Source of the DNA: Micromonospora sp. WMMD1120
Lineage (GTDB): Bacteria; Actinomycetota; Actinomycetes; Mycobacteriales; Micromonosporaceae
DNA: 64,000 nucleotides
Direction: 5' to 3'
Assembly: GCF_029626235.1 (NCBI RefSeq)
Contig: NZ_JARUBO010000005.1
Coordinates: 5,986,001-6,050,000, forward strand
The translations under genes were made by a program, and so were the position numbers. Numbering within the stretch: position 1 is the first letter of the stretch; each line of letters begins with the position of its first letter. Positions 1 through 8,729 of this stretch are shown here, piece after piece. The notes below the pieces were generated by a model that did no database searches, was not told where the DNA came from, and saw only the letters and a list, made by a program, of their open reading frames with translations.

Positions 1-788
1 TAGCCGACCGCCGCGTCGAGGCAGCCCTGGGCGATGCCGACGCACCCGGCGGCCACCGACATCCGGCCCTTGGCGAGGGTGGCGAGGGCGAGGCGGAAGC
101 CGGCGCCCTCGTCGCCGAGGCGGGCGGTGTCGGGCACCCGCACCTCGTCGAAGCGCAGCTCGCCGGTGGCCTGACCGCGCAGGCCCAGCTTGCCGTGGAT
201 CTCCCGACGGGTCAGCCCCGGACTGTCCGTGGGCGCCAGGAACGCGGTGATCCCGCGGTGCCCCGGGCCGCCGGTGCGGGCGAAGACCAGCGCGACGTCG
301 GCGGTGGTGCCGTTGGTGATGAACGTCTTCGTGCCGGTGAGCAACCAGTCGGCGCCGTCGCGGACCGCGCGGGTCCGCAGCGCGGCGGCGTCGGAGCCAC
401 TGTCGGGCTCGGTCAGCGCGAAGCAACCCAGCGCGTCGCCGGCGCAGAGCCGGGGCAGCCACTCGGCCCGCTGCGCCTCGGTGCCGTGCGCGGCGATCGA
501 CTTGGCGACCAGCCCGAGGGAGACCGACACGATGCCGCGCACCGCGGAGTCGCCGCGGCCGAGCTCTTCCAGGACCAGGCAGTACGCGAGGTGGTCGCCG
601 CCGGAACCGCCGTCCGCCTCGGCGATCGTCAGCCCCAGGAAACCCAGGTCACCGAGCTGGCTGACGATGGCGGGGTCGACCGACTCGCGTCGGTCCCAGG
701 CAGCCGCGTGCGGCAGCAGCTCCCGGTCGGCGAACTCGGCGGCCAACTGGCGGACCGCCGCCTGCTCGGCGGAGAGGGTGAGGTCCAT
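1..788 (-). CDS. Acyl-CoA dehydrogenase (3' end outside window)
   Basis: Flavoprotein of the acyl-CoA dehydrogenase family, oxidising acyl-CoA thioesters to 2,3-enoyl-CoA in fatty- or branched-acid breakdown. About 262 codons are visible, starting at ATG 788 (MDLTLSAEQAAVRQ). The N-terminal helical domain and the middle beta domain are present; the family signature is seen as CFALTEPDSGSDAAALRT, followed by TFITNG, which contributes to FAD/substrate binding. The C-terminal helical domain, which holds the catalytic glutamate in most members, lies beyond position 1, so the substrate class cannot be judged. It follows the LuxR-type regulator by 46 bases on the same strand and may be co-transcribed with it. 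Family call is secure; substrate is unknown. Confidence 0.93.
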   Translation of the reverse strand, partial: MDLTLSAEQAAVRQLAAEFADRELLPHAAAWDRRESVDPAIVSQLGDLGFLGLTIAEADGGSGGDHLAYCLVLEELGRGDSAVRGIVSVSLGLVAKSIAAHGTEAQRAEWLPRLCAGDALGCFALTEPDSGSDAAALRTRAVRDGADWLLTGTKTFITNGTTADVALVFARTGGPGHRGITAFLAPTDSPGLTRREIHGKLGLRGQATGELRFDEVRVPDTARLGDEGAGFRLALATLAKGRMSVAAGCVGIAQGCLDAAVG

Positions 789-834
789 GCCCGATAAACT
801 AGCGGTGATAGTTTTCGGCGTCCAGACCGGAGTG

Positions 835-3645
835 TCACCGCTCGGAGGCCAGCCCGGCAGGCCGTCCGGCGGTGAAGGCGCGGGCCAGTTCGGTGCGCGA
901 GCGGATGCCCAACCGGTGGAAGACGTTGCGCAGGTGGTGGTCGACGGTGCGGGTGGAGAGGAACATCCGGGCGGCGATCTCCCGGTTGGTGGCGCCCTCC
1001 GCGACCAGTTCGGCGATCCGCAGCTGCTGCCCGGTCAGCAGCCGCGCCGCCGGCAGGTCCGGCGACCCGACCGACTCACCGGCGGCCCGCAGCTCCGTGG
1101 TGGCCTGCTCGGCCCAGCGCTCCACCCCGAGCAGGCCGAACATCTCACGGGCCTGGTGCAGGTGGGTACGCGCGTCGCGGGGGCGTCGGCTGCGCCGCAG
1201 CTCCTGGCCGAAGAGCAGCTCGGTGCGGGCCCGCTCGAACATGCCGGCCTCGGCCGGGTGCAGCCGCAGGGCCGCCTGGAAATCCCGCTCCGCCTCGGCG
1301 CCGCCCCGGGCCGCCAGCAGTGCGTGGCACCGTGCGGACAGGGCCCGGCGCAGCGGGCTCGCGGTGCTGCTGGCCCACCTGTCGAACACCGCGAGCGCGG
1401 CCGTCGCCGCCGGGCGGTGCGCCACGTGCGCCGCCGCCTCCACCAGGTACGGGGTGGCCATCACCTGCACCAGAACCTGACCGCGACCGGTGCCGAGCCG
1501 GGCCAGCGACACCAGCCGCTCCGCGGCCTCGGCGTGCCGGCCGTCGACCAGGTCGAGCACCGCCAGCGCCCAGCCGGCGAGCGCGTGCGGGCGGCTACCC
1601 GGCGGGGGCGACTCACCGATCTCGTGGATCCATCGCAGGCTGCTGTCCCGGTCGGCCCGGATCGCGGCGAGCACCGCGAGCATGCCCAGGTGGACGTTGG
1701 CGCAGTTGACCTGTCCCGTGGCGCGGGCCACGCGCAGCCCCGCCCGGGAGGTCTCCGCCGCCGCCTCGTGCCGACCCAGCCAGTACTCGGCGATCGCCCG
1801 CAGCTCCAACGCGCGGGACAGCATGGACAACTCGCCCCGCTCCCGCGCCAGCCCGACCGCCTGGTCGGCGAGGCGGTGCGCCGCGCCGTCCACGGCCACC
1901 AGCAGGCCGGCCGCCGCGGCACAGGTGAGCGCCGTGGACGTCAGCGCCCACCCGTTCAGCCGACCGCCCAGCACGACCGCGCGGCGCAGCGCCGGCCCGG
2001 CCCGCTCGTGGTCGCCGCGCAGGGTCGCCGCCACTCCGGCGATCAGGCAGCTCATGAGTTCGATGGCGGGCGGGTCGTTCGCGCGTCGCAACGACAGCGC
2101 CCGGCGGCCCACCTCGGCGTACCGGTACTGGTCACCGGCGAAGCAGACGGCCTCGCCGGCGCGCACCAGGCCGACCAACGCCAGGGCGCGGTCGCTGCCC
2201 TGCACCGCCGTGGCGGCGGTCAGCAGCGTGACCCGCGCACTCGACGCCCCGCCGCAGCGCAGCTCCAGCTCGCCGCGCAACAGGTCGGCCCGCCCGCGCA
2301 CGGCCGGGTCGGCGCACACCACGCGGAGCCGGTCGAGCAGCAGCCGTGCCACGTGGGGCTCGCCCCCGGCCCAGGCGTAGCGGGCGGCGGTCAGCAGTCG
2401 GGCGGAGGTCTGGGCCGGGCGGTCGCTGAGCTCGGCGGCCCACCGCAGGGCCGCCGAGGCGGCGAGCCACCCGCCGGCCCCGCCGGTCGCCGCCCGCTCC
2501 AGCTCGGCGGCGAGCGCCGGGTCGGCGCCCGCCGAGGCGGCGGCGAGGTGCATGGCCCGGCGCAGCCGGTGCGCGTCCCCGACGAGCACCTCCGCGAGCA
2601 GCCGGTGTGCCGCGCGGCGCTCACCCAGCGGCGCGCTCGCCGCGACCATCGTACGGACCAACGGCTGCGGGAAGGTGACGCCGCGGGGTTCCACGCGGAC
2701 CAGGCCGGCGACCTCCGCCGGGGCCAGGGCGTCGACCGTGGTGCCGGCGACCCGCGCGGCGCGGATCAGCGTGCCCGGCTCGCCGTCCTCGTCGAGCGCG
2801 GCGAGCAGCAGCACCCGCCGGGTGTCCGCCGGCAGCCGGTCCAGGCGGTCCCGGTACGCGCGCCCCAGCGCGCCGTCGGCGGGTGGCGCGGTGGGCAGCG
2901 GCTCCTCCCCCCGCCACTGCCCCGGGGTGAGCATCTCGGCGAGGTCCACGAGCGCCTGGGGGTTGCCACCGCCGATCGCGGCCAACGCTGTCAGCACCGA
3001 GGCGGCGGGTCGCTCGACGCGCTCGCCGTCGGTGCGGAGGTGGAGCCGGTCGGCGAGCAGTGCCGCGCTCTCGCGCTCGGTCAGGTCGCGCAGCCGGTGC
3101 GCCGGTATCCCGTCGACGGTGGCGGTGACGTCGGCGGTGAGCAGGACGACGACGGGCAGGTCCCGCACCCGGCGGGCCACGAGGGCGAGGACCTGCGCGG
3201 TCTGCGGGTCGCCCCGGTCGACGTCGTCCATCGTGGCGAGCAGCGGACGGTCCCGGGCGGCGGCCGCGAGCAGCCCGAGCACCGCCACCGACAGCGTCAA
3301 CTGCCGCCCCGCCGGGCAGCCCTCTCCCGCCAGCGCGCGGCGCAGCAGGTCACGCTGCTCGGTGGGCAGCGCGGCGAGCCGGTCGAGAATCGGTGCGACG
3401 AGGCGTTGCAGGCCGGCGTACGGCAGCGCGGCCTCCTCCGCGAGCCCGCTGCCCGCGAGCACCGCGCAGCCCTCGGCCTGCCGGTGGGCGTAGCGGACCA
3501 GCGCGGTGCGGCCCGATCCGGGCTCGCCACGGATCAGCAGGGCGCCGTCGCCGGTGGTCATGTCGTCGAGCAGACTCCGGACAGCCCGGCACTCGTCGTC
3601 CCGGCCGCGCAGCACGGTTAGTTGCACTCTTGATGCAGCAACCAT
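835..3645 (-). CDS. Large LuxR-family regulator with AAA/NTPase domain (LAL type)
   Basis: 936-residue transcription regulator of the LAL (large ATP-binding LuxR) type. The N-terminus holds a Walker A motif GEPGSGRT (residues 40-47) and a Walker B-like segment LLATMDDVDRG; a long alanine/leucine-rich helical TPR-like region follows. The last about 65 residues are a LuxR helix-turn-helix (GATNREIAARMFLSTRTVDHHLRNVFHRLGI, shown here only as family resemblance to NarL/LuxR output domains; key run REIAARMFLSTRTVDHH). I start at ATG 3645 because the NTPase domain begins about 10 residues later; the frame is open upstream to 3819 but that part is low-complexity. Family members sense ligands and activate catabolic or antibiotic genes. 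The tandem acyl-CoA dehydrogenase and the upstream TetR gene suggest control of acyl-CoA catabolism (inference). Confidence 0.9.
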   Translation of the reverse strand: MVAASRVQLTVLRGRDDECRAVRSLLDDMTTGDGALLIRGEPGSGRTALVRYAHRQAEGCAVLAGSGLAEEAALPYAGLQRLVAPILDRLAALPTEQRDLLRRALAGEGCPAGRQLTLSVAVLGLLAAAARDRPLLATMDDVDRGDPQTAQVLALVARRVRDLPVVVLLTADVTATVDGIPAHRLRDLTERESAALLADRLHLRTDGERVERPAASVLTALAAIGGGNPQALVDLAEMLTPGQWRGEEPLPTAPPADGALGRAYRDRLDRLPADTRRVLLLAALDEDGEPGTLIRAARVAGTTVDALAPAEVAGLVRVEPRGVTFPQPLVRTMVAASAPLGERRAAHRLLAEVLVGDAHRLRRAMHLAAASAGADPALAAELERAATGGAGGWLAASAALRWAAELSDRPAQTSARLLTAARYAWAGGEPHVARLLLDRLRVVCADPAVRGRADLLRGELELRCGGASSARVTLLTAATAVQGSDRALALVGLVRAGEAVCFAGDQYRYAEVGRRALSLRRANDPPAIELMSCLIAGVAATLRGDHERAGPALRRAVVLGGRLNGWALTSTALTCAAAAGLLVAVDGAAHRLADQAVGLARERGELSMLSRALELRAIAEYWLGRHEAAAETSRAGLRVARATGQVNCANVHLGMLAVLAAIRADRDSSLRWIHEIGESPPPGSRPHALAGWALAVLDLVDGRHAEAAERLVSLARLGTGRGQVLVQVMATPYLVEAAAHVAHRPAATAALAVFDRWASSTASPLRRALSARCHALLAARGGAEAERDFQAALRLHPAEAGMFERARTELLFGQELRRSRRPRDARTHLHQAREMFGLLGVERWAEQATTELRAAGESVGSPDLPAARLLTGQQLRIAELVAEGATNREIAARMFLSTRTVDHHLRNVFHRLGIRSRTELARAFTAGRPAGLASER

Positions 3646-3707
3646 GCCTGTCAGTGTTACCCATCGGAAACCAGATGGAAAGAGGGTGATATCGGGCCGC
3701 GCCGCGA

Positions 3708-4361
3708 TCAGTCGGACGCGACCTCGGCCAGCAGCGCGCCCACCGTACGGGTCATCACCGCGCGGGCCTGGTCCACGCCCAGACCGAGCCCGTGGCGCAG
3801 CATCGACCAGGCCGGCCACATGCTCGCCGCCACCAGGGCGTTGACCAACTGCGCCCGCTCCCGACCCGCGCGGGCCAGCTCCGCGGCGAAGAGCTCCTCG
3901 ACCTCGTCGCGAACCCGGTCGATGTGCTTGAGGCGGTTGCGGTGCAGCTGCTCGGAGACCGGCTCGCGCATCTGCGCGGCCCGTGCCGACGGCGTGATGA
4001 GCTGGAGCAGCCGGGCCCGCTGCCGGCAGTACGCGTCGACCCGCTTCGCCAGCGGCAACGCCGTGGAGATCGGCCGGTAGGCGGCGTCCTGCTGACGCAG
4101 CACCTCCGCGCCGCTGGCCTCGAAGAGCGTCTCCATGTCCTTGAAGTTGGTCCAGAGGGTGCGCAGCGAGATGCCGGCCCGTTCGGCGATGCGCTCGCCG
4201 GTCGGACGCAGGTCGCCCTCGGAGATGAGCGCGAGGTGCGCCTCGACGATGGCCGCGCGGGTGCGCTCGGCCCGGGCGGTCCGCCCGTCGACCCGGCCGG
4301 CCTCGACGCCGTCCGCCCGCGCCCGACCCCGCCCCCGCACCCCCACCACGCTCCCTGCCAT
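3708..4361 (-). CDS. TetR/AcrR family transcriptional regulator
   Basis: 217-residue regulator. A TetR-type helix-turn-helix lies at about residues 20-65 (AIVEAHLALISEG, then GERIAERAGISLRTLWTNF), followed by an all-helical ligand-binding domain without a recognised subfamily signature. I chose ATG 4361 (MAGSVVGVRGRG) because the HTH starts soon after; the same frame is open to a GTG at 4481 but the extra 40 residues are Pro/Gly/Ser-rich and not family-like. It lies between the LuxR-type regulator and the liv operon on the same strand. Candidate targets are its own promoter (inverted repeat at 4470-4490) or the liv promoter palindrome at 9549-9563; neither can be assigned from sequence alone. 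Confidence 0.9.
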   Translation of the reverse strand: MAGSVVGVRGRGRARADGVEAGRVDGRTARAERTRAAIVEAHLALISEGDLRPTGERIAERAGISLRTLWTNFKDMETLFEASGAEVLRQQDAAYRPISTALPLAKRVDAYCRQRARLLQLITPSARAAQMREPVSEQLHRNRLKHIDRVRDEVEELFAAELARAGRERAQLVNALVAASMWPAWSMLRHGLGLGVDQARAVMTRTVGALLAEVASD

Positions 4362-4469
4362 GTCGCCGAGTCTAGACAGGTGATGATCAGGGGCGCCCGG
4401 CCCAGCGCCGGACCGCTCGTCCGGGCCGAGCGGGGAGTGCGACGACGGCGAACCGGCACGCCCACCTGA

Positions 4470-4490
4470 ATCTGCATTCACGGTGCAGAT
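4470..4490. promoter_or_regulatory. Inverted repeat upstream of the TetR gene, candidate operator
   Basis: Perfect 7-base arms ATCTGCA and TGCAGAT separated by 7 bases (TTCACGG). It lies 109 bases upstream of the chosen TetR start and inside the gap between the binding-protein gene and TetR. Spaced inverted repeats of this kind are typical TetR operators; no -10/-35 pair could be placed with confidence. Confidence 0.4.
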
Positions 4491-4570
4491 AGTAGGAGCG
4501 CCGATCGGCGTCGGTCAACGCCTCGCGCACCGGCGTCGACGGTCGCCGCGCCAGTGTTCGGCGCAGCCGT

Positions 4571-4609
4571 CCGACCGGGCGCGGTCCGGGGGAAACCACG
4601 CCCGGTCGG
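4571..4609 (-). terminator. Hairpin after the liv operon
   Basis: Perfect 11-base arms CCGACCGGGCG (4571-4581) and CGCCCGGTCGG (4599-4609) around a 17-base loop, 20 bases past the stop of the binding-protein gene. There is no U tract, as is usual in G+C-rich actinobacteria, so this is a probable intrinsic-like terminator. Confidence 0.55.
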
Positions 4610-4628
4610 GCGACGCCGGGACGGGACC

Positions 4629-5915
4629 TCAGGAGACGGTCGGGACCCCGTTCGCCGGTGGCACGGCCGGCGCCACCGTGTACTCGTTGACCGGCCCGTC
4701 CGCCTCGTCGGTCTCGTACGCCGGCCCGAAGTAGCTCTGCACTCCCCCGCTCACCCGGCTCAGCCGCTGCCCGCCGTACCCGGAGTGGTCCTTCTCGGAG
4801 AAGCGCAGCGGCGCCAGGCCCGGACCCTGGAACCCGCCCTTCCGCACGGCGTCGATGATCTTCTCCCGGGTGAGGTCCTTGCCGGCCGCGAGCAACGCCT
4901 GCACGAAGAGGTAGCCGACGGACATGCCGTAGACGGTGTTGCCGTCGAACGCGGCGTCCCCGTTGTGCTCCTTGTTGATTTTCATGAAGAGCTGGATCCA
5001 CGGGTTCGCCGTGTCGTTCTGCATCGGCAGGTAGTTGGTGCCGACCATGCCCTCGAGCAGTCCAGCGGCGGCGCCGAGCTGCTTGGCCAGCGTGGGGTGG
5101 TCGGCGCCGACGTTGGCGACCAGCCACTGCGGCTTGAAGCCCAGCCGCGCGGCGGTGCCGACGGACAGCGCGGTGAAGCCGGGCACCGTGGCGAGCACGA
5201 CGACCTGGCAACCGGCCGCCTTGAACGCGCCGATCTGCGGGGCGACGTTGGTGTTGCTGGTGACGTACGTCTGCTTGACCGCCACCGCCGAGGCGCCGAG
5301 CACCTTCTCCACGCCGGCCAGGCTGTCCCGGCCGAAGTCGTCGTCCTGCCCGAGGAAGCAGACCTTCTGCCCGGCCAGTTCCCGCTTCGCGTAGTTTGCG
5401 AGAATCTTGCCCTCCACCGTGTAGTCCGGGTTGAACCCGAACGTGCCCGGATACTTGTCCGGCTGGTCCCAGCTACGGCTACCGGAGGCGACGAACAGGT
5501 CCGGCACCCGGTTGCTCTTGAGGAAGTCGAGCACGCCGGTGTGCGTCGGCGTGCCCAGTCCGTTGAGGATCGCGAAGACCTTGTCCTGCAGGACGAGCTG
5601 GCGGACCACCTGCTGGGTGTTCGCCGGGTTGTAGCCGTCATCCATGATCTTGTAGGTGATCTTCCGCCCGTGCACCCCGCCGTTGGCGTTGACGTAGTCG
5701 AAGTACGCCTTGGTCGCCGGGGCGATCTTCGAGTAACCGGCCGACGCCGGCCCGGTCAGCGGCATGTGGGTGCCGACGGTGATTTCGGTGTCGGTGACGC
5801 CCGGCACCGGGGCGCCGCCGGGACCGGAGCCGTCGTCACCGCTGCAACCCGCAGCGGTGGCCAGCAGGGCGATGGTGCTGATGAGCGCGAGACCACGTTG
5901 TGCCGTACGGCGCAT
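4629..5915 (-). CDS. ABC transporter substrate-binding lipoprotein (LivK-like)
   Basis: 428-residue periplasmic-binding-protein-like lipoprotein of the branched-chain amino-acid/amide (HAAT) importer family, the extracytoplasmic substrate receptor of the adjacent ABC transporter. The signal peptide MRRTAQRGLALISTIALLAT ends in a lipobox-like TAAGC, so Cys is predicted to be lipidated. The mature part starts with the family-typical VTDTEITVGTHMPLTG and contains Peripla_BP_6 features such as GGVHGRKI and VGYLFVQALLAAGKDLT. ATG 5915 is chosen because the signal peptide starts there; the upstream extension to 5996 is Pro/Arg-rich. It is the last gene of the liv operon, 84 bases after livM. The substrate could be amino acids, amides, urea or aromatic acids; sequence alone does not decide. 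Confidence 0.93.
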   Translation of the reverse strand: MRRTAQRGLALISTIALLATAAGCSGDDGSGPGGAPVPGVTDTEITVGTHMPLTGPASAGYSKIAPATKAYFDYVNANGGVHGRKITYKIMDDGYNPANTQQVVRQLVLQDKVFAILNGLGTPTHTGVLDFLKSNRVPDLFVASGSRSWDQPDKYPGTFGFNPDYTVEGKILANYAKRELAGQKVCFLGQDDDFGRDSLAGVEKVLGASAVAVKQTYVTSNTNVAPQIGAFKAAGCQVVVLATVPGFTALSVGTAARLGFKPQWLVANVGADHPTLAKQLGAAAGLLEGMVGTNYLPMQNDTANPWIQLFMKINKEHNGDAAFDGNTVYGMSVGYLFVQALLAAGKDLTREKIIDAVRKGGFQGPGLAPLRFSEKDHSGYGGQRLSRVSGGVQSYFGPAYETDEADGPVNEYTVAPAVPPANGVPTVS

Positions 5916-5999
5916 GGAGAACACCGACCTTTCTCGGTCCGGTCGTCGGGGGAACGGTGTGGTGGTGGAGCGCCCGGCCGGGGCCGGGCCGGGCACAGC

Positions 6000-7100
6000 T
6001 CAGGAACGTCGGGCCCGCAGGCGCCGACCAAGACTCGACAGCAGGCCCTGGATGCCGCCGGGCGCGGCGATCATGACGACGATCAGGGTGAGCCCGAAGA
6101 TCGCCAGCGGCAGGTTTCCCTCCAGCCGTTGGGCCACCGCGGGCGAGAGCGTCAGCAGCTCGGTCACCGAGTGGGTGAGGTCGGGCAGGGCGACCAGCAG
6201 GACCGCCCCCCACACCGCGCCGGCGAGGCGACCCAGACCCCCGATCACCACGGCCATCAGCAGGAACAGCGACAGGGTCAGCGAGAACGCCCCCGGGGAC
6301 ACGCTCTGCGCGAGGACCGCCAGCAACGCCCCGCCGAGCCCGGCGGTGGCGGCGCTGACCACGAAGGCGAGGACCTGCGTGCGGGCCACGTGGATGCCGG
6401 CGAGGCGGGCGGCCACCTCGTCGTCGCGGACCGCCCGGAAGGTGCGCCCGTACCGGCTGCGGATCAGGTTCGCCAGCAGCAACAGGACGAGCAGGGTGGC
6501 CGCGCCGGTGAGCCAGAGCTGCCACCGCTCGTAGGGGAAGTACGGGCCGAGCGCCAACGGCGGCGGCTCGACCGGCACCGACAGGCCCTGCTCGCCGTTG
6601 AACACGCCGTCGAAGGTGACGGCCAGCGCCGGCACCACCACGGCCACCGCCAGGGTGACGCCGGCCAGGTAGGGCCCGCGCAGCCGGGCAGCGGCCACCC
6701 CGACCACAGCGCCGACCGCGACAGTGCTGACGATCGCCGCGGCCAGCGAGAGCGGCAGCAGCCAGCCACCGGTCATCCCCCGGTCGGCGAACGCGTTCTG
6801 GCACAGCGCCACGGTGTACGCCCCGGTCGCCATCAACGCGCCGTGCCCCAGCGACAGTTGCCCGTTGAGCCCGGTGAGGACGGTCAGGCCGGCGGTCGCG
6901 CAGAGGTACGCGGCCACCGTGGCGAGCTGGAAGTTGCGGAACGGCTCGACGGCGTAGCTGACCGCCACCAGCAGCGCCCCGGCGGCGAGCACCACCGCGA
7001 GGTGGCGCAGCAGCGTGGAGCCACGTCGGCCGGGCGCGGGCCGGTCGCCGGCGTCGGCCGGACGGGCCTCCGGCGGCGCTGCCGCCCGGGTCGCGCTCAC
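6000..7100 (-). CDS. livM: Branched-chain amino-acid ABC transporter permease LivM
   Basis: 366-residue inner-membrane permease of the HAAT family, one half of the transmembrane channel with LivH. About nine to ten hydrophobic segments are visible after a hydrophilic 30-residue N-terminus. The family loop GLNGQLSLGHGALMATGAYT and the EAA-like region GTFRAVRDDEVAARLAG are clear. The GTG start at 7100 overlaps the livH stop as GTGA, so translation is coupled. Order livG-livF-livH-livM-binding protein matches known importers with the receptor gene placed last. Confidence 0.94.
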   Translation of the reverse strand: MSATRAAAPPEARPADAGDRPAPGRRGSTLLRHLAVVLAAGALLVAVSYAVEPFRNFQLATVAAYLCATAGLTVLTGLNGQLSLGHGALMATGAYTVALCQNAFADRGMTGGWLLPLSLAAAIVSTVAVGAVVGVAAARLRGPYLAGVTLAVAVVVPALAVTFDGVFNGEQGLSVPVEPPPLALGPYFPYERWQLWLTGAATLLVLLLLANLIRSRYGRTFRAVRDDEVAARLAGIHVARTQVLAFVVSAATAGLGGALLAVLAQSVSPGAFSLTLSLFLLMAVVIGGLGRLAGAVWGAVLLVALPDLTHSVTELLTLSPAVAQRLEGNLPLAIFGLTLIVVMIAAPGGIQGLLSSLGRRLRARRS

Positions 7101-7975
7101 ACCCGCCTCGCCGCGACCGGGGCGAACAGCCCGCCGGGCCGGACCAGCAGCACCGCCAGCAGCAGCACCAGCACCGCGAGCGGGGTCAGGTCACTGCCGG
7201 CGTAACCGCTCACGTAGGACAGCAGCAGGCCCACCACGAGGCCGCCGACCACCGCGCCGGGCGGGCTGTCCAGCCCGCCCACCACCGCACCGGTGAACGC
7301 CGAGACGAACACCAGGTCCATGGCGTGCGGATGCAGACCCAGCTCGGTCGGCAGCACCAGCATGGCGGCCAGCGCGCCCACCCCCGAGGCCAGCGCCCAC
7401 CCGAGGGTCAGCATGCCGCCGACGTTGACCCCGAGCAGGCGGGACACCTCCGGCGCGAAGGCCGCCGCCCGCATCCGCAACCCCACCGGGGTACGCGCGA
7501 ACAGCCAGGCCAGGCCGCTGACCACCACCCCGATGGTGGCGAAGACGAACAGGTCGTACGGCGACAGCACGGCGACCCCGCCCACGGTGAGGGCGGTCCT
7601 GCTGAACGGGGCCTCGGCGGGGCGGAACTCGTTGCCGTACACCATGCCCAGCACGGCCTGGATCAGCAGCACCAGCCCGAGCGCGACGATCACCGGGTTG
7701 AGCGGCGACGCGTGGTCGACGTGCCGCATCACCACCCGGTCCACCAGCGCGCCGAGCAGCAGGCCGGCGACGATCGCGACCAGGAAACCGAGCCAGTACG
7801 AGCCGGTGGCCGAGGTGACGCTGTAGACGACGTACGCGGCGGCGACGGCCATCGCGCCCTGGGCGAAGTTGACGACCCGCGCCGCCCGCCAGATGAGCAC
7901 CAGGGCCAGCGCGAACGCGGCGTACACCGCGCCCCGGGACAGGCCGTCGACGGTGAGGAAGACGAAGCGGTCCAA
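7097..7975 (-). CDS. livH: Branched-chain amino-acid ABC transporter permease LivH
   Basis: 292-residue permease, about eight membrane segments, partner of LivM. The HAAT signature appears as GLSRGAVYAAFALALVL near the N-terminus, VVNFAQGAMAVAAAYV, and GLRMRAAAFAPEVSRLLGVN in the cytoplasmic loop contacting the ATPases. The start is an unusual TTG at 7975, supported by a strong ribosome-binding site GGAGGGAGGA five or fewer bases upstream and by the family-typical beginning; no ATG or GTG in frame fits better. It follows livF by 31 bases and overlaps livM. Confidence 0.93.
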   Translation of the reverse strand: MDRFVFLTVDGLSRGAVYAAFALALVLIWRAARVVNFAQGAMAVAAAYVVYSVTSATGSYWLGFLVAIVAGLLLGALVDRVVMRHVDHASPLNPVIVALGLVLLIQAVLGMVYGNEFRPAEAPFSRTALTVGGVAVLSPYDLFVFATIGVVVSGLAWLFARTPVGLRMRAAAFAPEVSRLLGVNVGGMLTLGWALASGVGALAAMLVLPTELGLHPHAMDLVFVSAFTGAVVGGLDSPPGAVVGGLVVGLLLSYVSGYAGSDLTPLAVLVLLLAVLLVRPGGLFAPVAARRV

Positions 7976-8006
7976 GAGTCCTCCCTCCGAGGGGACGAGG
8001 TGGTGG

Positions 8007-8729
8007 TCAGAAACCGAGGTACGCGTGGCGCAGGTCGACGTCGTCGCGCAGCGTCGCCGCCGGAGCGGCGATCACCACCTGCCCGAGGGACATCACGACG
8101 CCCTGGTCGGCGACGGCGAGCGCGCTGCGCACGTTCTGCTCGACGAGCAGGACGGTCAGGCCGGTCCGGTCGCGCAGCTGGCGGAGCAGGGCCATGATCC
8201 GGGCGACCACCCGGGGGGCCAGGCCGAGCGAGGGTTCGTCCAGCAGCAGCAGGCGGGGCCGGCCGACCAGGGCCCGGCCGAGCGCCAGCATCTGCCGCTC
8301 GCCGCCGGAGAGCTGGTGGCCGAGGTGCCGACGACGCCGGGCCAGGGGCTCGAACAGCTCGTAGACCTCGTCGAGGGCCCGCCCGGCGTCCGCCCGGTCG
8401 CGCCGCCACAGCCCGCCGAGCCGCAGGTTCTCGTCGACGGTCAGCTCGCTGATCACGCCCCGACCCTCCGGGACGTGCGCCATGCCGCGCCGGACGAGCT
8501 GCTCCACCGGCGTACCGCTGAGGTTCTCGCCGGCGAGCAGCACCTGGCCGGCGGCCGGGCGGATCATGCCGGAGAGCGCGCGCAGCAGGGTGGTCTTGCC
8601 GGCGCCGTTGGCGCCGACGACGGCGGTGATCGTGCCGGCGGCGACGCTGAGGTTGATCTCCCGCAGCACCGGCGCGGCCCCGTAGCCGGCCACCAGCCCG
8701 CGCACCTCGAGCAGGTCGGACGCGCTCAT
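8007..8729 (-). CDS. livF: HAAT-type ABC transporter ATP-binding protein LivF
   Basis: 240-residue ATPase energising the importer. Walker A is GANGAGKTTL (about residues 37-46), the ABC signature is LSGGERQML, Walker B is LLLLDEPSLGL, and the H-loop region is VLLVEQNV. This set, with the PEGRGV motif before the signature (AHVPEGRGVISELTV), is characteristic of LivF. ATG 8729 overlaps the livG stop (ATGA). The frame remains open far upstream in livG, but the extra part is the antiphase reading of livG. Confidence 0.95.
   Translation of the reverse strand: MSASDLLEVRGLVAGYGAAPVLREINLSVAAGTITAVVGANGAGKTTLLRALSGMIRPAAGQVLLAGENLSGTPVEQLVRRGMAHVPEGRGVISELTVDENLRLGGLWRRDRADAGRALDEVYELFEPLARRRRHLGHQLSGGERQMLALGRALVGRPRLLLLDEPSLGLAPRVVARIMALLRQLRDRTGLTVLLVEQNVRSALAVADQGVVMSLGQVVIAAPAATLRDDVDLRHAYLGF

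Noticed and set aside
190..3621. Long plus-strand open frame opposite the acyl-CoA dehydrogenase and LuxR-type genes
   Set aside because: The frame is rich in Arg/Pro/Gly and shows no family; it is the antisense reading of two clear genes in G+C-rich DNA.
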